Part shown: positions 24,489 to 33,039 of the stretch, in pieces
Numbering within the stretch: position 1 is the first letter of the stretch
How the letters are laid out: each line of letters opens with the position of its first letter
From: Paenibacillus alvei DSM 29
GTDB lineage: Bacteria > Bacillota > Bacilli > Paenibacillales > Paenibacillaceae
Direction: 5' to 3'
DNA length: 64,000 bases
Assembly (NCBI RefSeq): GCF_000293805.1
Contig: NZ_AMBZ01000006.1
Span: 310,001-374,000, forward strand
Position numbers and translations under genes: made by a program
Notes under the pieces: model-generated
Seen by the model: only the letters and a program-made list of their open reading frames with translations
The model's database searches: none
What the model was told of the DNA's origin: nothing

Positions 24489-25250
24489 ATGATGACAATG
24501 GAAATGGAGCTCTTCTATCCTGAAGTGCTCGTCACTGTGGGAAACTATGAATTTGAACAAGGCATAGAAATAGAAGTGTATTCTTCCGCGGATTCCTATT
24601 TTGATTGGGCGAAGATACGCTTCACGAAGCAGTTCCAGGACAAGATATCTATCGCTCGGAAAGATCAAGCGAAAATTGAGCTTGGTTATGATGGTGACTA
24701 TCACACTGTATTTTCGGGATATGTGGTGAGCCCATATAACGAAGGTAGCGGCCAGAATGAAATTATGCTGAAGGATGCCATGATCATGTTGGAAGATACG
24801 GTCATCACGAACACGTTCCTGGACACAACCCCTCATGAGCTCATGAACTATATGCTAGGCAAAGCAGGAATATCGAATGCGAAGCTCAGTAGAAAGATGT
24901 TTCCAAAAAAAGCGCGTGTTCCTATCGTTCGTAAGAACGCTATTGCAATGATTCAGGACATTCACGCCATTTGGAAAATCAAAGAACCGTTCTTCTTTGC
25001 AGATGATGTCTTCTATTGGGGAGAACGTCCTGAGCAAGTACATGTATATGAATTCGAATATGCGGAGAATATCATCTCCCTAGAACGATCAGGAGGCGTA
25101 TGGGAGCTTGAAACCGTGTCAGCTCCGTTCATTCGACATTCGCACACCATAAGTATCCAGCACCCAAAAATATCGGGCGAATTCAAGGTTATGAAAATGA
25201 TCTTCAGCACTTCGGAAACAGGCTTCATCCGTACACGAATCTATTTTTAA
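24489..25250 (+). CDS. Baseplate hub protein (Mu gp44/P2 D-like)
   Basis: 253 residues; several ATGs at 24489-24504 could start it. Beta-strands such as FDWAKIRFTKQFQDKISIARKDQAKIELGYDGDYHTVFSGYVV, followed by a helical part (TPHELMNYMLGKAGI), match late-control D/gpP type hub proteins. These form the trimeric hub beneath the tube. The position between the tape-associated protein and the spike-like gene supports this. Confidence 0.8.
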   Translation: MMTMEMELFYPEVLVTVGNYEFEQGIEIEVYSSADSYFDWAKIRFTKQFQDKISIARKDQAKIELGYDGDYHTVFSGYVVSPYNEGSGQNEIMLKDAMIMLEDTVITNTFLDTTPHELMNYMLGKAGISNAKLSRKMFPKKARVPIVRKNAIAMIQDIHAIWKIKEPFFFADDVFYWGERPEQVHVYEFEYAENIISLERSGGVWELETVSAPFIRHSHTISIQHPKISGEFKVMKMIFSTSETGFIRTRIYF

Positions 25251-25264
25251 GGCGGTGAACGAAT

Positions 25265-25552
25265 GTGCTTGAACAAATGATAAACACACTGATTGACAAG
25301 AGGATACAGGAACAATATCCTCATACGCAGCTCTCAGCCGGGATGCTAGCAGAAGTCACCAAGGCACAGCTTGGTTCCGATATTCATGAATATAATCTCA
25401 AATGTCTTGATGAGTCTCGCAATGTTGATGAGCGTTTCCCAGAGATTCCAGGTGTGAAGTCTGATCTGAAGTTTGAAGTTGGCGACATCGTGGCCGTGCT
25501 ACTGATGTACGGACAGTTGGATGTTCATATCCTCGGCAAGGTGGTGGCTTGA
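25265..25552 (+). CDS. Small baseplate protein (gp45/spike position)
   Basis: 95 residues from a GTG after AAGGCGGTG. The C-terminal half (GVKSDLKFEVGDIVAVLLMYGQLDVHILGKVV) has the OB-fold feel of gpV/gp45 baseplate spikes, but the protein is much shorter than a full spike. It may be a reduced hub or spike-base protein. Its place between the hub (D-like) and the W-like gene fits. Confidence 0.6.
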   Translation: MLEQMINTLIDKRIQEQYPHTQLSAGMLAEVTKAQLGSDIHEYNLKCLDESRNVDERFPEIPGVKSDLKFEVGDIVAVLLMYGQLDVHILGKVVA

Positions 25553-25553
25553 T

Positions 25554-25967
25554 ATGGCGGGTCTTCAGGATACCGATATTCGATTAGACCGTAACTGGCA
25601 ATTGGTCGCAGCGGCTAATGGTGACACCCTGCTAGTGTCAGGACTTGATTGTGTCTTCCAGGACATCCGACTCGAAGCTATGACGCAAGAGGGAGAGCTC
25701 TTTTACGACGAGAGTTGGGGCTGGTCACTTCTAGATTTCGTACAATCTGAAGATGATGAGCTGACGCGTATTGAAATTGAGCAAAGAGTCAAGACGAAAC
25801 TGGAACAACGACCAGAGATTGATGCGGAAACCATAGATACATTCATGGATTTTCAAGGCGATACCATCACGGTTCATGTATCGTTCTCCTTCCAGAACAC
25901 GGATAGGCTTTATCAGCTCGATGTTGACATTGACCGTGTAAAAGTTGAGGTGAAGTTGAGTGATTGA
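25554..25967 (+). CDS. Baseplate wedge protein, gp46/W-like (GPW/gp25 family)
   Basis: 137 residues from ATG 25554, two bases after the previous stop, with AAGGTGG upstream; the frame from 25521 overlaps that gene. The gp25-like fold is seen in DIRLDRNWQLVAAANGDTLLVSGLDCVFQDIRLEAMTQEGELFYDESWGWSLLDF. Wedge proteins of this family start sheath assembly. Overlaps the J-like gene by 8 bases. Confidence 0.85.
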   Translation: MAGLQDTDIRLDRNWQLVAAANGDTLLVSGLDCVFQDIRLEAMTQEGELFYDESWGWSLLDFVQSEDDELTRIEIEQRVKTKLEQRPEIDAETIDTFMDFQGDTITVHVSFSFQNTDRLYQLDVDIDRVKVEVKLSD

Positions 25968-27090
25968 AGATAAGATCATGGATCAGATTCTCCCAGTCCC
26001 TGACCGCGAAGAGGCGAAAAATAAACTACGGGACGAGCTCACACAAGAAGGTTTTGTCATCACCAATCTGTTCAATGGCGGTGTTTTCTACACCCTAATG
26101 ATGATAGCTATTCAGGTACGTATTGATTTAGTGCAATTGTTGCGTAAAGTCTTAAACAATCAATATTTACATCATGCCGAGGAAGGTTGGTTGGAACTGA
26201 AAGCTGCCGATTTCTCGAAACGAAGAAAGCAACCGATCAAAACACGGGGTTTCGTGACGTTAAAGCGCAAGGACACTGGAAAGGCCGTCAAGATTGCCAA
26301 GGGTGATGTGTTCAAGACTGAACCGGATATGCTGGGCGAAGAACTCAGGTACATGGTACTTGAAAATACGATTATGCCAGCTACTGCCTTAACCTTTCGC
26401 GTACCGGTTGAAGCTGAAAAGGCTGGTTCTGCCCATAATGTTCCTCCAGGACAAATACGAAAGTCATTGATTCATATTGAGGGCATCGACGAAATTACAA
26501 ACGATGCGGATTGGATCAGCCAGGAGGGTAGCGACCTCGAAGATATAGAGAGCCTTCGAGAGCGAACTCTGAACTCCTGGGCGGAACTCTCCACACTCCC
26601 TATCGCGGCCAAGTATAAAAATGTATGCGAAGCCATACCAGGGGTGTTGTTCGTTCGAGTGGACGACCTTCACCCACGCGGCCAAGGGACGATTGATATC
26701 ATAGTCACTGGCACGGCGGGCACACCATCTGAATCTTTGCTTCAGAAAGTGCGCGAAGCAGCTGCAACAATTAAGGGACCAGATGACAACTTGCTTGTGA
26801 AGGCATCGGACACAGTGACGCAAGACATTGACCTGACAATATGGATTCCATCCGATGCTTCAGACGAAGGTTTGGAGAACCAAGCAAAGGCGATCCTTAC
26901 GGAGCTATTGCGTATCAAGAAAGGCCGGAACCTGAACGAGCTCAATCATGCGGATATCATCTTCGCAATTCGACGGGATATTCCTGAGAGTCGTAATGTG
27001 CGGGTCACTAACCCGCCGCAGGATGTGCAACTGGACAATAATAAGGTGATTGTACTCGGCGAGGTACGCGTCACACTGATGAGGGGCTGA
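25960..27090 (+). CDS. Baseplate J-like protein, Mu gp47
   Basis: 376 residues from a GTG start. The baseplate_J pattern is clear: LKAADFSKRRKQPIKTRGFVTLKRKDTGKAVKIAKGDVFKTE, VPVEAEKAGSAHNVPPGQI, GSDLEDIESLRERTLNSWAEL and VRVDDLHPRGQGTIDIIVTGTAGTPSESLLQKV. It forms wedges linking the hub to the fibres. Confidence 0.95.
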   Translation: MIEDKIMDQILPVPDREEAKNKLRDELTQEGFVITNLFNGGVFYTLMMIAIQVRIDLVQLLRKVLNNQYLHHAEEGWLELKAADFSKRRKQPIKTRGFVTLKRKDTGKAVKIAKGDVFKTEPDMLGEELRYMVLENTIMPATALTFRVPVEAEKAGSAHNVPPGQIRKSLIHIEGIDEITNDADWISQEGSDLEDIESLRERTLNSWAELSTLPIAAKYKNVCEAIPGVLFVRVDDLHPRGQGTIDIIVTGTAGTPSESLLQKVREAAATIKGPDDNLLVKASDTVTQDIDLTIWIPSDASDEGLENQAKAILTELLRIKKGRNLNELNHADIIFAIRRDIPESRNVRVTNPPQDVQLDNNKVIVLGEVRVTLMRG

Positions 27091-27094
27091 GTGC

Positions 27095-27703
27095 ATGTTT
27101 GAGAAGTTCAGTGATTATATGTATTACCTACTCATCAGCCCGTGGAAGAAAGTTGTTAGAAAAGAAAATCAGTTTTATATCTTTCTCAAGGTAATTGGCA
27201 AATTGTTCGATCAGACGAAGGAAGATATCTTTCGTGTTCGCGAAGAGTCAATGATCATCACCGCAAGTGAGCAAATGCTGAACGAACATGGCCGGGAACG
27301 AGACATGCCCCGTCTGAAGGGCGAAGACATTGAAGCTTACCGTTTAAGGCTGATGATGAAGAACATGATCGCTACCCAGGCGGGTACTGAACAAGGCATC
27401 TTGACAGCGCTGAAGGCACTTGGATATGAGAAATCATATATCGAGCCCTATTACATTCACGACCCAGAGAGATGGGCAGAATTCATCGTTTATCTGGGCA
27501 GTTCTACACCGAGCGGAGTCAATGACATTGCCGTCATTGATGCTGAGGTTATGAAAGTAAAGCCAGCACGCTCGAAGCCAAGCTACGGCATCGAGGAAGG
27601 CACAGGATCGAATGCGGTTATGAAGTCATCCTTCAGCTATGGTTATACCGGATTGCCGCTCTGTGGCATGATTAAATGCGGCACATGGCCGCCCACCAAG
27701 TAA
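27095..27703 (+). CDS. Baseplate protein, Mu gp48-like (DUF2313/tail protein I type)
   Basis: 202 residues, starting 4 bases after the J-like gene. The N-terminal helical half (…QMLNEHGRERDMPRLKGEDIEAYRLRLMMKNMIATQAGTEQGILTALKALGYEK) is typical of the tail-tip proteins that follow J genes. The C-terminal half is beta-rich. It would connect the wedge to the fibre. Confidence 0.85.
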   Translation: MFEKFSDYMYYLLISPWKKVVRKENQFYIFLKVIGKLFDQTKEDIFRVREESMIITASEQMLNEHGRERDMPRLKGEDIEAYRLRLMMKNMIATQAGTEQGILTALKALGYEKSYIEPYYIHDPERWAEFIVYLGSSTPSGVNDIAVIDAEVMKVKPARSKPSYGIEEGTGSNAVMKSSFSYGYTGLPLCGMIKCGTWPPTK

Positions 27704-27714
27704 GGGGTGAAACG

Positions 27715-28035
27715 ATGAAGACATTAACAGAGGTTGGGATTCGAAAGCAGCTACAACGATTTTCTGACTCCCTCTCTCATGCCGAATATGATTGCAACGG
27801 TAAAGTAGAGAAAATTGATTTTATGAAGCTGACAATTGAGAAAGACACGCTGAAGGTTTTCATCTACTTCGATGAGACAATCGTCGGTGAGGTCGGTCGT
27901 GTGCGGCTCGTCGATAAGGATGGGGATATCGTAGCACTTGCCGAGCGAGTCTTCGTGAAGCCGACAGCAAAAGGATTATACGTTACATTCCGGTATAAGC
28001 TTGTGGAAATGGAGGTTGACGAGAATGGCATATAA
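27715..28035 (+). CDS. Hypothetical tail protein between gp48-like gene and fibre
   Basis: 106 residues from ATG 27715, eight bases after AAGGGG. Beta-rich second half with a repeated V-x-V pattern (DTLKVFIYFDETIVGEVGRVRLVDKDGDIVALAERVFVK). Probably a baseplate-fibre adaptor by position. Overlaps the fibre gene by 11 bases. Family not recognised. Confidence 0.6.
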   Translation: MKTLTEVGIRKQLQRFSDSLSHAEYDCNGKVEKIDFMKLTIEKDTLKVFIYFDETIVGEVGRVRLVDKDGDIVALAERVFVKPTAKGLYVTFRYKLVEMEVDENGI

Positions 28036-29047
28036 ACGGACGGAATGGGTAGATCACATCGTCTCCCCCACTGGGGAGGTGCTCCAAGAGGGGACACCGA
28101 TTTCCGCAGCCAACTTAAATAAGATTGAAGAAGGTATCGAGAAGTTGTCCACTGATCTAGGCAGTATCAAGGTTCCCCCAGCTTCTCTCACTGAGCCAGG
28201 CATCGTTCAGTTGAGTAATGCAACGAACAGTACGGATGAAACGATGGCAGCAACTCCAAAAGCTGTACATGACGTTAGTCAAACAGTAAAGGAAATCAAG
28301 ACTTCGCTAGATTCTCACGTTACCGACACAACGAAGCACGTCACAGTGGATGAGCGCTTAGAATGGAATAGTAAGGCTCCAGCATCACATAAACACGATG
28401 CCAGTGATATTACAACGGGCACAATGGCGGCTGCTCGACTACCAGGTGCGTCTACTTCTGCCGCTGGTATCGTGCAGCTATCGACAGCAACAAATGGCAC
28501 GCGTGCTAATGTGGCCGCAACAGAAAGTGCGGTAAAAGCCGCATATGACAGAGCAAACGAGGCTTTTCAGTCTGGCGTTGAGTGGAGAGGTAGAATCGCG
28601 GGTGCGATCAACGCCAAGGGGGTTCCTGCATCCGCAGCCGATGTATGGCCTACGCTTGAATGGAAGATAGGACAGATTACAACGGGCGTGCCAATGGCTA
28701 GAATTAGGACTAACGTGTCTGAGTGGCCTCAGAATTTTCATATTTCAGAAGATGGTACAGTTACATGGAGCCTATATTACATCATGGTGACTGGGCTAAG
28801 CTTCCAGACAAAAGGCATTGTCGTTTTAAATTCCGCGTTTAGAGTAATGGCAGCGTATGATTTTTATACCAACCCGGGTATATCAGTAGACGGCGCACAT
28901 TATAATCATCAGGTTGTGTATAGGGATACACTACCTCAGCTAAGTGGATCTATATTTGCTACGATTACACCCACCAGTTTTGTGGCACCTGTAACACGTT
29001 ATGATACTGAGAGTAAATCACAAGTACATGTTATAGCGTATGGATAG
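28025..29047 (+). CDS. Tail fibre protein
   Basis: 340 residues from ATG 28025. It begins with an adaptor segment seen in many Firmicute fibres (WVDHIVSPTGEVLQEGTPISAANLNKIEEGIEKL). Two fibre repeats of the type PGIVQLSNATN...AATPKAVHD and AGIVQLSTATNGTRANVAATESAVKAAYDRA follow. The unique C-terminal ~130 residues are beta-rich and probably bind the receptor. The two repeats and the low-complexity middle (HKHDASDITTG) are typical of trimeric fibres. No invertible segment or alternate tip was seen downstream. Confidence 0.92.
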   Translation: MAYKRTEWVDHIVSPTGEVLQEGTPISAANLNKIEEGIEKLSTDLGSIKVPPASLTEPGIVQLSNATNSTDETMAATPKAVHDVSQTVKEIKTSLDSHVTDTTKHVTVDERLEWNSKAPASHKHDASDITTGTMAAARLPGASTSAAGIVQLSTATNGTRANVAATESAVKAAYDRANEAFQSGVEWRGRIAGAINAKGVPASAADVWPTLEWKIGQITTGVPMARIRTNVSEWPQNFHISEDGTVTWSLYYIMVTGLSFQTKGIVVLNSAFRVMAAYDFYTNPGISVDGAHYNHQVVYRDTLPQLSGSIFATITPTSFVAPVTRYDTESKSQVHVIAYG

Positions 29048-29064
29048 GGATAGGAGTGATATAA

Positions 29065-29427
29065 GTGGAAATCGGCCGCAGAATCTATTTTGATATTGCC
29101 ACAGGTTCTGTATTAGTTGATACAGGTGAACGATCAGGCTATGTTATGGAAACGACCTTAGATTATGACATTTCAGTCTACAAAGCACTGAATGAGAGAA
29201 TGAGAGAGTCGTTCGATTACACTGAACTTGAATATGAACAGAATGCCAAGGATTTCGCAGCATGCAATGGCTATCGAATTAATCCTAGTACCAAGCAACT
29301 GGAGTTTAGTTATCCTGATCCGAATCAACCAGAATCAGAGAAGCCAGTATATCGAAAGCCGTTAAGTGAAGATGTGGACGAGCTTAAACAGTCGGTTGCA
29401 GAGTTAACTATCATGATTGCGCAATAG
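29065..29427 (+). CDS. Small phage protein after the fibre
   Basis: 120 residues. It starts with a compact beta segment (EIGRRIYFDIATGSVLVDTGERSGYVMETT) and ends with a helix (DVDELKQSVAELTIMIAQ). Similar genes often follow fibre genes in Firmicute phages and may assist fibre folding or form a small tail part. The role is inferred from position. Confidence 0.65.
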   Translation: MEIGRRIYFDIATGSVLVDTGERSGYVMETTLDYDISVYKALNERMRESFDYTELEYEQNAKDFAACNGYRINPSTKQLEFSYPDPNQPESEKPVYRKPLSEDVDELKQSVAELTIMIAQ

Positions 29428-29438
29428 GAGGATGGGAC

Positions 29439-29579
29439 ATGAATTTTACTAAGGATAGTGGATTGGTCAAAGTTTGGGTAGGATTAGTCATGGTAGGCAC
29501 TTATAAGCTTGAACAAGTTCCGAAGTTATTTAACTTAAAAGATGCTGTTAGCGAAGTAGTAAACGGAACAGCACAATAA
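29439..29579 (+). CDS. Small phage protein at the end of the late operon
   Basis: 46 residues (MNFTKDSGLVKVWVGLVMVG...) behind GGAGGATG. One hydrophobic stretch (VKVWVGLVMVGTY) may be membrane-associated or buried. It is the last gene before the phage end. XkdX-like small proteins occupy similar positions, but the match is not convincing. Confidence 0.6.
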   Translation: MNFTKDSGLVKVWVGLVMVGTYKLEQVPKLFNLKDAVSEVVNGTAQ

Positions 29580-29580
29580 G

Positions 29581-29603
29581 GCGCTACCGCATAGCGCAGT
29601 TTT
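29581..29603 (+). terminator. Late-operon terminator
   Basis: GCGCTA and TAGCGC form a 6-base stem around CCGCA, followed by AGTTTT. It lies 2 bases after the last phage gene. Confidence 0.6.
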
Positions 29604-30150
29604 GACAAATATCTTGATAATTTGTGCCATAAATTTTGCGCGGCCACACAATGTCAGCCTTTTTCAATTGTCGAATATATAAGTCATCCAAAATTCCAAA
29701 TGTAAAGCTAAGGACGGGAACCTTCTCTTCAACAATCACTTTTACCTGTTCATGAAAAGTTTCCCGGTAGCTTTTTTCATCAAAGAAATAACTGTCCGCG
29801 CTGATTCCTATATTGCCGACTTCTACTTGCCCCTTTCTTCGCACTTCCTTTTCGATATCCTCCAATTGTTTTATCACCGTTTTCGAAATGCACCCATCAA
29901 TGCCAGGAGGCTCTGGTACAAATAGATTTACGGCAAATGGATTGCCAGTAAGCTGCTTAATTGCTCGAATAGCGGTTCTCATCTGTTCCGGAGACATGTA
30001 TCCTGCCCCAAGCGTTCCAAGTCCTCCAGCGTTCGATACAGCCGCCACAAGCTCAGGTGTTGTCGTTCCACCTGCCATACCAGCTTGTATAATCGGATAT
30101 TTGATATGCAATCGATTTATAATCGCATTCGATTTCTTGTTCACATACAA
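29584..30150 (-). pseudogene. Nitronate monooxygenase, interrupted by the prophage
   Basis: 188 codons read. The first ~167 residues are the N-terminal half of an FMN-dependent nitronate monooxygenase/2-nitropropane dioxygenase: YPIIQAGMAGGTTTPELVAAVSNAGGLGTLGAG, NLFVPEP, VPVLSFTFGILDDLYIRQLKKADI. The family is usually ~320-360 residues, so the C-terminal FMN-binding half with the catalytic His is missing. The last ~20 residues (VWPRKIYG...) are encoded by phage DNA. The other half should lie beyond the left prophage end. The normal enzyme oxidises alkyl nitronates; this copy is probably inactive. Confidence 0.9.
29605..29650 (+). other. Right prophage end
   Basis: Noncoding DNA between the terminator and the host gene. 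ACAAAT (29605-29610) and ATTTGT (29620-29625) form an inverted repeat that may be part of a transposase-binding site. Read inward from the host, the phage sequence begins TGTG(TG)GCCGCGC, fitting a TG...CA transposon terminus. The exact base is not fixed without the left end and its 5-bp target duplication. Confidence 0.6.
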
Positions 30151-30558
30151 CCTTCCTTTCCTTTTTCATGTCACTCTTTAGTTTTATACAAATAGCGAAT
30201 CTTCCTAAGCCTTCGACGCAATCAAGTCTATTTCCTGTATATTACAAAAAAACCTACGCTATGTATTCAAGATGATATTTATGACATAAAAAATCTAGAT
30301 GTTGTTGGAGATGTGTAATTGCCTGAATCAAGCTTGTCAGAACTATTAGTTATTAAGAGAAGAAGGCAACGTTGCTACCTTTCTTGCATAGTATAAACAA
30401 CATATATTTTTGCCTTAGGGAAAGTTTTTGTTGCCTAACAAACATAGTTGACCTATACTAATGAAGTGGCATGTACGGAAAACTTCGCTTTTTTTGGGAT
30501 TAGTTTTGCTCTAGGTAAACTTTTTGGGACATGGTGAAATCAGGAGAGTGATTCGAAA
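30151..30558 (+). promoter_or_regulatory. feoAB upstream region with promoter and MntR-like box
   Basis: 408 bases. A promoter TTGCCT (30431-30436), 17-base spacer, TATACT (30454-30459) faces feoA. TTTGCCTTAGGGAAAG at 30409-30424 is two bases from the B. subtilis MntR operator I know (TTTGCCTTAAGGAAAC). A second TTGCC element with AACAA dyad overlaps the -35 (30429-30442), and GCAACGTTGC lies at 30366-30375. No Fur box was noticed. This points to control by a DtxR/MntR-type metalloregulator (inference). Confidence 0.6.
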
Positions 30559-30813
30559 ATGCATTCGAACGACGTAACATTATACAATGCTGGCACTGGC
30601 CAACATGTGCGGCTGAATCGAATCGAAGTTCAAGGGGTATTACGCAGAAGATTGCTTGATCTCGGATTTGTTCCAGGCAATGTAATCGAAGTGCTGCAGC
30701 GCAGCCCGCTCGGCGATCCGATTGCATTCCGGGTCAATAATACAACGATCGCGCTTCGCAAGGAAGAAAGCACGCTTATGTACGGAGAAATAGTCGGGGG
30801 GGACAACGAATGA
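30559..30813 (+). CDS. feoA: Ferrous iron transport accessory protein FeoA
   Basis: 84 residues, an SH3-like FeoA domain: VRLNRIEVQGVLRRRLLDLGFVPGNVIEVLQRSPLGDPIAFRVNNTTIALRKEESTLMYGEIV. FeoA is a small cytosolic partner that supports Fe2+ uptake by FeoB. It overlaps the FeoB GTPase gene by four bases, so the genes are coupled. Confidence 0.95.
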   Translation: MHSNDVTLYNAGTGQHVRLNRIEVQGVLRRRLLDLGFVPGNVIEVLQRSPLGDPIAFRVNNTTIALRKEESTLMYGEIVGGDNE

Positions 30814-31544
30814 CTGAACAATATACGGTTGCCCTAGCCGGCAATCCGAATACAGGAAAAAGTACATTGTTCAATACACTTACAGGGATGCGACAGCATA
30901 CCGGGAACTGGGCGGGAAAGACTGTATTAACTGCGGAGGGTCACTTCAATCATGAAGGTGCTTCGTATAAAATGGTCGACTTGCCAGGGACGTACTCACT
31001 ATACTCCAATTCTGCCGACGAAGAAGCGGCTCGAGATTATATTATATTTGAAAAGCCTGACGTTACACTCGTCGTGCTAGACGCAACATCATTGGAACGT
31101 AATTTGAATTTAGCTCTTCAAGTAATGGAGATGACCCACCGTGTTGTGGTCTGTATAAACTTGATGGACGAGGCGAAGCGGCTCGGTGTTAAGATCGACA
31201 TCAATGCCATTGAGAAGAAGCTCGGTGTGCCTATGGTAGCGATCTCCGCAAGACATCGCACTGGGATTGACCAAATGATGAAGAAAATCAAGGGAGTGGC
31301 TTCCGGCCGGATCGTCCCTAACCCGCTGCTCGTTCAATATAACAAGGATATTGAAAAGAAAATCGCTGAGCTTGAACCGATCATACGTGAAAAGCTTGGT
31401 ACTGCATATCCAACACGATGGATTGCACTTCGTCTGCTGGACGGTGATGAAAGCTTGATTCATTCGATGAAGTCCAAATGGAGTTCGCCGGCCACAGATT
31501 CAGTGAAAGGAGTTGTTTCGTATGGCCACACCGCTTGCCACTAA
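30810..31544 (+). CDS. feoB: FeoB N-terminal GTPase domain (separate polypeptide)
   Basis: 244 residues holding only the cytosolic half of FeoB. G1 is GNPNTGKS (11-18), G3 DLPGTY, G4 NLMDEAKRLG and G5 ISARHRTG, followed by the helical guanine-dissociation-inhibitor region. In most bacteria this is fused to the membrane domain; here it ends (GVVSYGHTACH) where the second gene has its own start. GTP binding gates iron transport. The split looks natural, because a good ribosome site and ATG for the second half lie within the end of this gene. Confidence 0.93.
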   Translation: MTEQYTVALAGNPNTGKSTLFNTLTGMRQHTGNWAGKTVLTAEGHFNHEGASYKMVDLPGTYSLYSNSADEEAARDYIIFEKPDVTLVVLDATSLERNLNLALQVMEMTHRVVVCINLMDEAKRLGVKIDINAIEKKLGVPMVAISARHRTGIDQMMKKIKGVASGRIVPNPLLVQYNKDIEKKIAELEPIIREKLGTAYPTRWIALRLLDGDESLIHSMKSKWSSPATDSVKGVVSYGHTACH

Positions 31545-32925
31545 TTCAGATTCTTTGGACTCTTTATTGTCCAGAGCCCGCAGCCTTGCGAGCGGAGAAG
31601 CGATCCGAGACGGAATTGTAACTGATATTTATCGTACGACTCGTGAAATATGTAGCACAGCTATTGTGTATGAAGACAAGAATAAGTTAAAAAGCACATA
31701 CCGGTTAGATAAAGTTCTAACCTCGCCAATTTGGGGATTTCCGATTATGCTCGCCATTCTAGGCGTTGTATTCTGGCTAACGATCGCTGGAGCGAACGTT
31801 CCGTCGGAAATGATATTCTCCTTCTTCGAAGTAATCGAAGGCTACTTAAACATGGCATTTGAAGCGATGAATGCACCAGCATGGCTGCACGGCATTCTCG
31901 TACTTGGCTTATATCGTGGAACATCATGGGTCATTAGCGTAATGCTGCCGCCAATGGCGATCTTCTTCCCTATTTTCGCATTGCTTGAAAACTTCGGGTA
32001 TTTACCGCGCGTTGCCTTCAATATGGATCGCATGTTCAAGAAATCAGGCGGCCATGGGAAGCAAGCCTTGACAATGTCTATGGGCTTCGGCTGTAACGCT
32101 GCAGCTATTTTGTCCACACGAATTATTGAGTCGCCTCGTGAACGGATGCTGGCGATTCTGACGAATAACTTCGTACCGTGTAATGGCAGATGGCCTACAC
32201 TTATTCTGTTGTCTTCTCTGTTCATGGCAACTGGTGTTGCAAGTGGAATGCAAACCGTAGCAACGGCTGCTATCGTTATGGGCATGGTTATGATTGGGAT
32301 TGTGGTAACGCTAACTGTATCATGGGTGATGTCAAAAACAGCTCTGCGCGGTGTTCCAACCCACTATACGCTGGAGCTTCCTCCTTATCGCAGACCGCAG
32401 ATTTGGAAAACCATTTTGTTATCGTCACGTGACAAATCGCTTAATGTACTGATCCGCGCTGTCGTTATTGCGGCTCCTGCAGGCGTACTTACTTGGATTC
32501 TTGGCAATGTTATGGTTGGCGACGACAGTGTCTTGAACCATATGGCCTTATTCTTCGATCCATTCGCTCATGCGATTGGTCTTGATGGTTTCATTATTAT
32601 GGCATTCCTGCTCGGACTGCCTGCGAACGAAGTTGTCCTGCCAATCCTTCTTATGGGCTATTTGTCCACAGGTGCTATGGTAGATGCAGATGGTATGGAG
32701 AACATTAAGGATATTTTTCTACAGCATGGTTGGACATGGTTGACAGCCTTGAATATGATGTTGTTCTCCTTGCTCCACTATCCTTGCGGTACGACATTAT
32801 TCAATATTTATAAGGAAACGAAAAGTATAAAATGGACGGTCTTGTCTGCCGTCATTCCGCTTGGTATCGCGATTGCAGTTACCTTTGCCACAGCTCAGCT
32901 TGCCAGAGCTTTCGGGTGGGTATAA
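31522..32925 (+). CDS. feoB: FeoB membrane domain (nucleoside-recognition/Gate family)
   Basis: 467 residues from ATG 31522, nine bases after AAAGGAG, overlapping the GTPase gene by 23 bases. Eight or so membrane helices with the two Gate motifs. Conserved FeoB features include PPMAIFFPIFALLENFGYLPRVAFNMDRMFKKSGGHGKQALTM, GFGCNAAAIL, a helix with NFVPCNGRWP and, near the end, LLHYPCGTTLFNIYKETKS. The conserved Cys residues are in GFGCN and FVPCNGR. It forms the Fe2+ path across the membrane and must pair with the separate GTPase subunit. Confidence 0.93.
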   Translation: MATPLATNSDSLDSLLSRARSLASGEAIRDGIVTDIYRTTREICSTAIVYEDKNKLKSTYRLDKVLTSPIWGFPIMLAILGVVFWLTIAGANVPSEMIFSFFEVIEGYLNMAFEAMNAPAWLHGILVLGLYRGTSWVISVMLPPMAIFFPIFALLENFGYLPRVAFNMDRMFKKSGGHGKQALTMSMGFGCNAAAILSTRIIESPRERMLAILTNNFVPCNGRWPTLILLSSLFMATGVASGMQTVATAAIVMGMVMIGIVVTLTVSWVMSKTALRGVPTHYTLELPPYRRPQIWKTILLSSRDKSLNVLIRAVVIAAPAGVLTWILGNVMVGDDSVLNHMALFFDPFAHAIGLDGFIIMAFLLGLPANEVVLPILLMGYLSTGAMVDADGMENIKDIFLQHGWTWLTALNMMLFSLLHYPCGTTLFNIYKETKSIKWTVLSAVIPLGIAIAVTFATAQLARAFGWV

Positions 32926-32937
32926 CCATTCACATAG

Positions 32938-32975
32938 AACCTCTGAATGGATTTCTCCGTTCAGGGGTTTTATTA
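32938..32975 (+). terminator. feo operon terminator
   Basis: AACCTCTGAA (32938-32947) pairs with TTCAGGGGTT (32960-32969, one G-U), followed by a T-rich tail. Confidence 0.85.
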
Positions 32976-33039
32976 TTGCTGCAAGCATGAATTCTGGATT
33001 TCCTCAGACGAAGCTCTGCAAACATTCTTCGAACATAAA

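Larger units (their letters stand above)
1..29650 (+). mobile_element. Mu-like transposable prophage (right part)
   Basis: A continuous late-phage gene order runs to 29579: transposase, target ATPase, GemA, Mor, gp26/27/28/29, F, I, T, gp36, gp37, sheath, tube, chaperones, tape, hub, W, J, gp48, fibre. This is the Mu plan with Firmicute-type ribosome binding sites. Just beyond it a host nitronate monooxygenase gene is cut short. The element therefore replicates and inserts by DDE transposition, and no integrase gene is visible. The left end and any CI-type repressor must lie before base 1. The exact right end is ambiguous: phage DNA should end in CA, and either 29648 or 29650 fits. All structural modules look complete, so the prophage may be active; this is an inference. 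Confidence 0.93.

Noticed and set aside
28025..29579. Invertible tail-fibre (Mu G-segment-like) system
   Set aside because: No invertase gene, no alternate fibre tip and no inverted crossover repeats were found between the fibre and the phage end.
30810..32925. FeoB split as a frameshift error
   Set aside because: The second gene has its own ribosome site and ATG with normal spacing, so a natural two-gene form is more likely.
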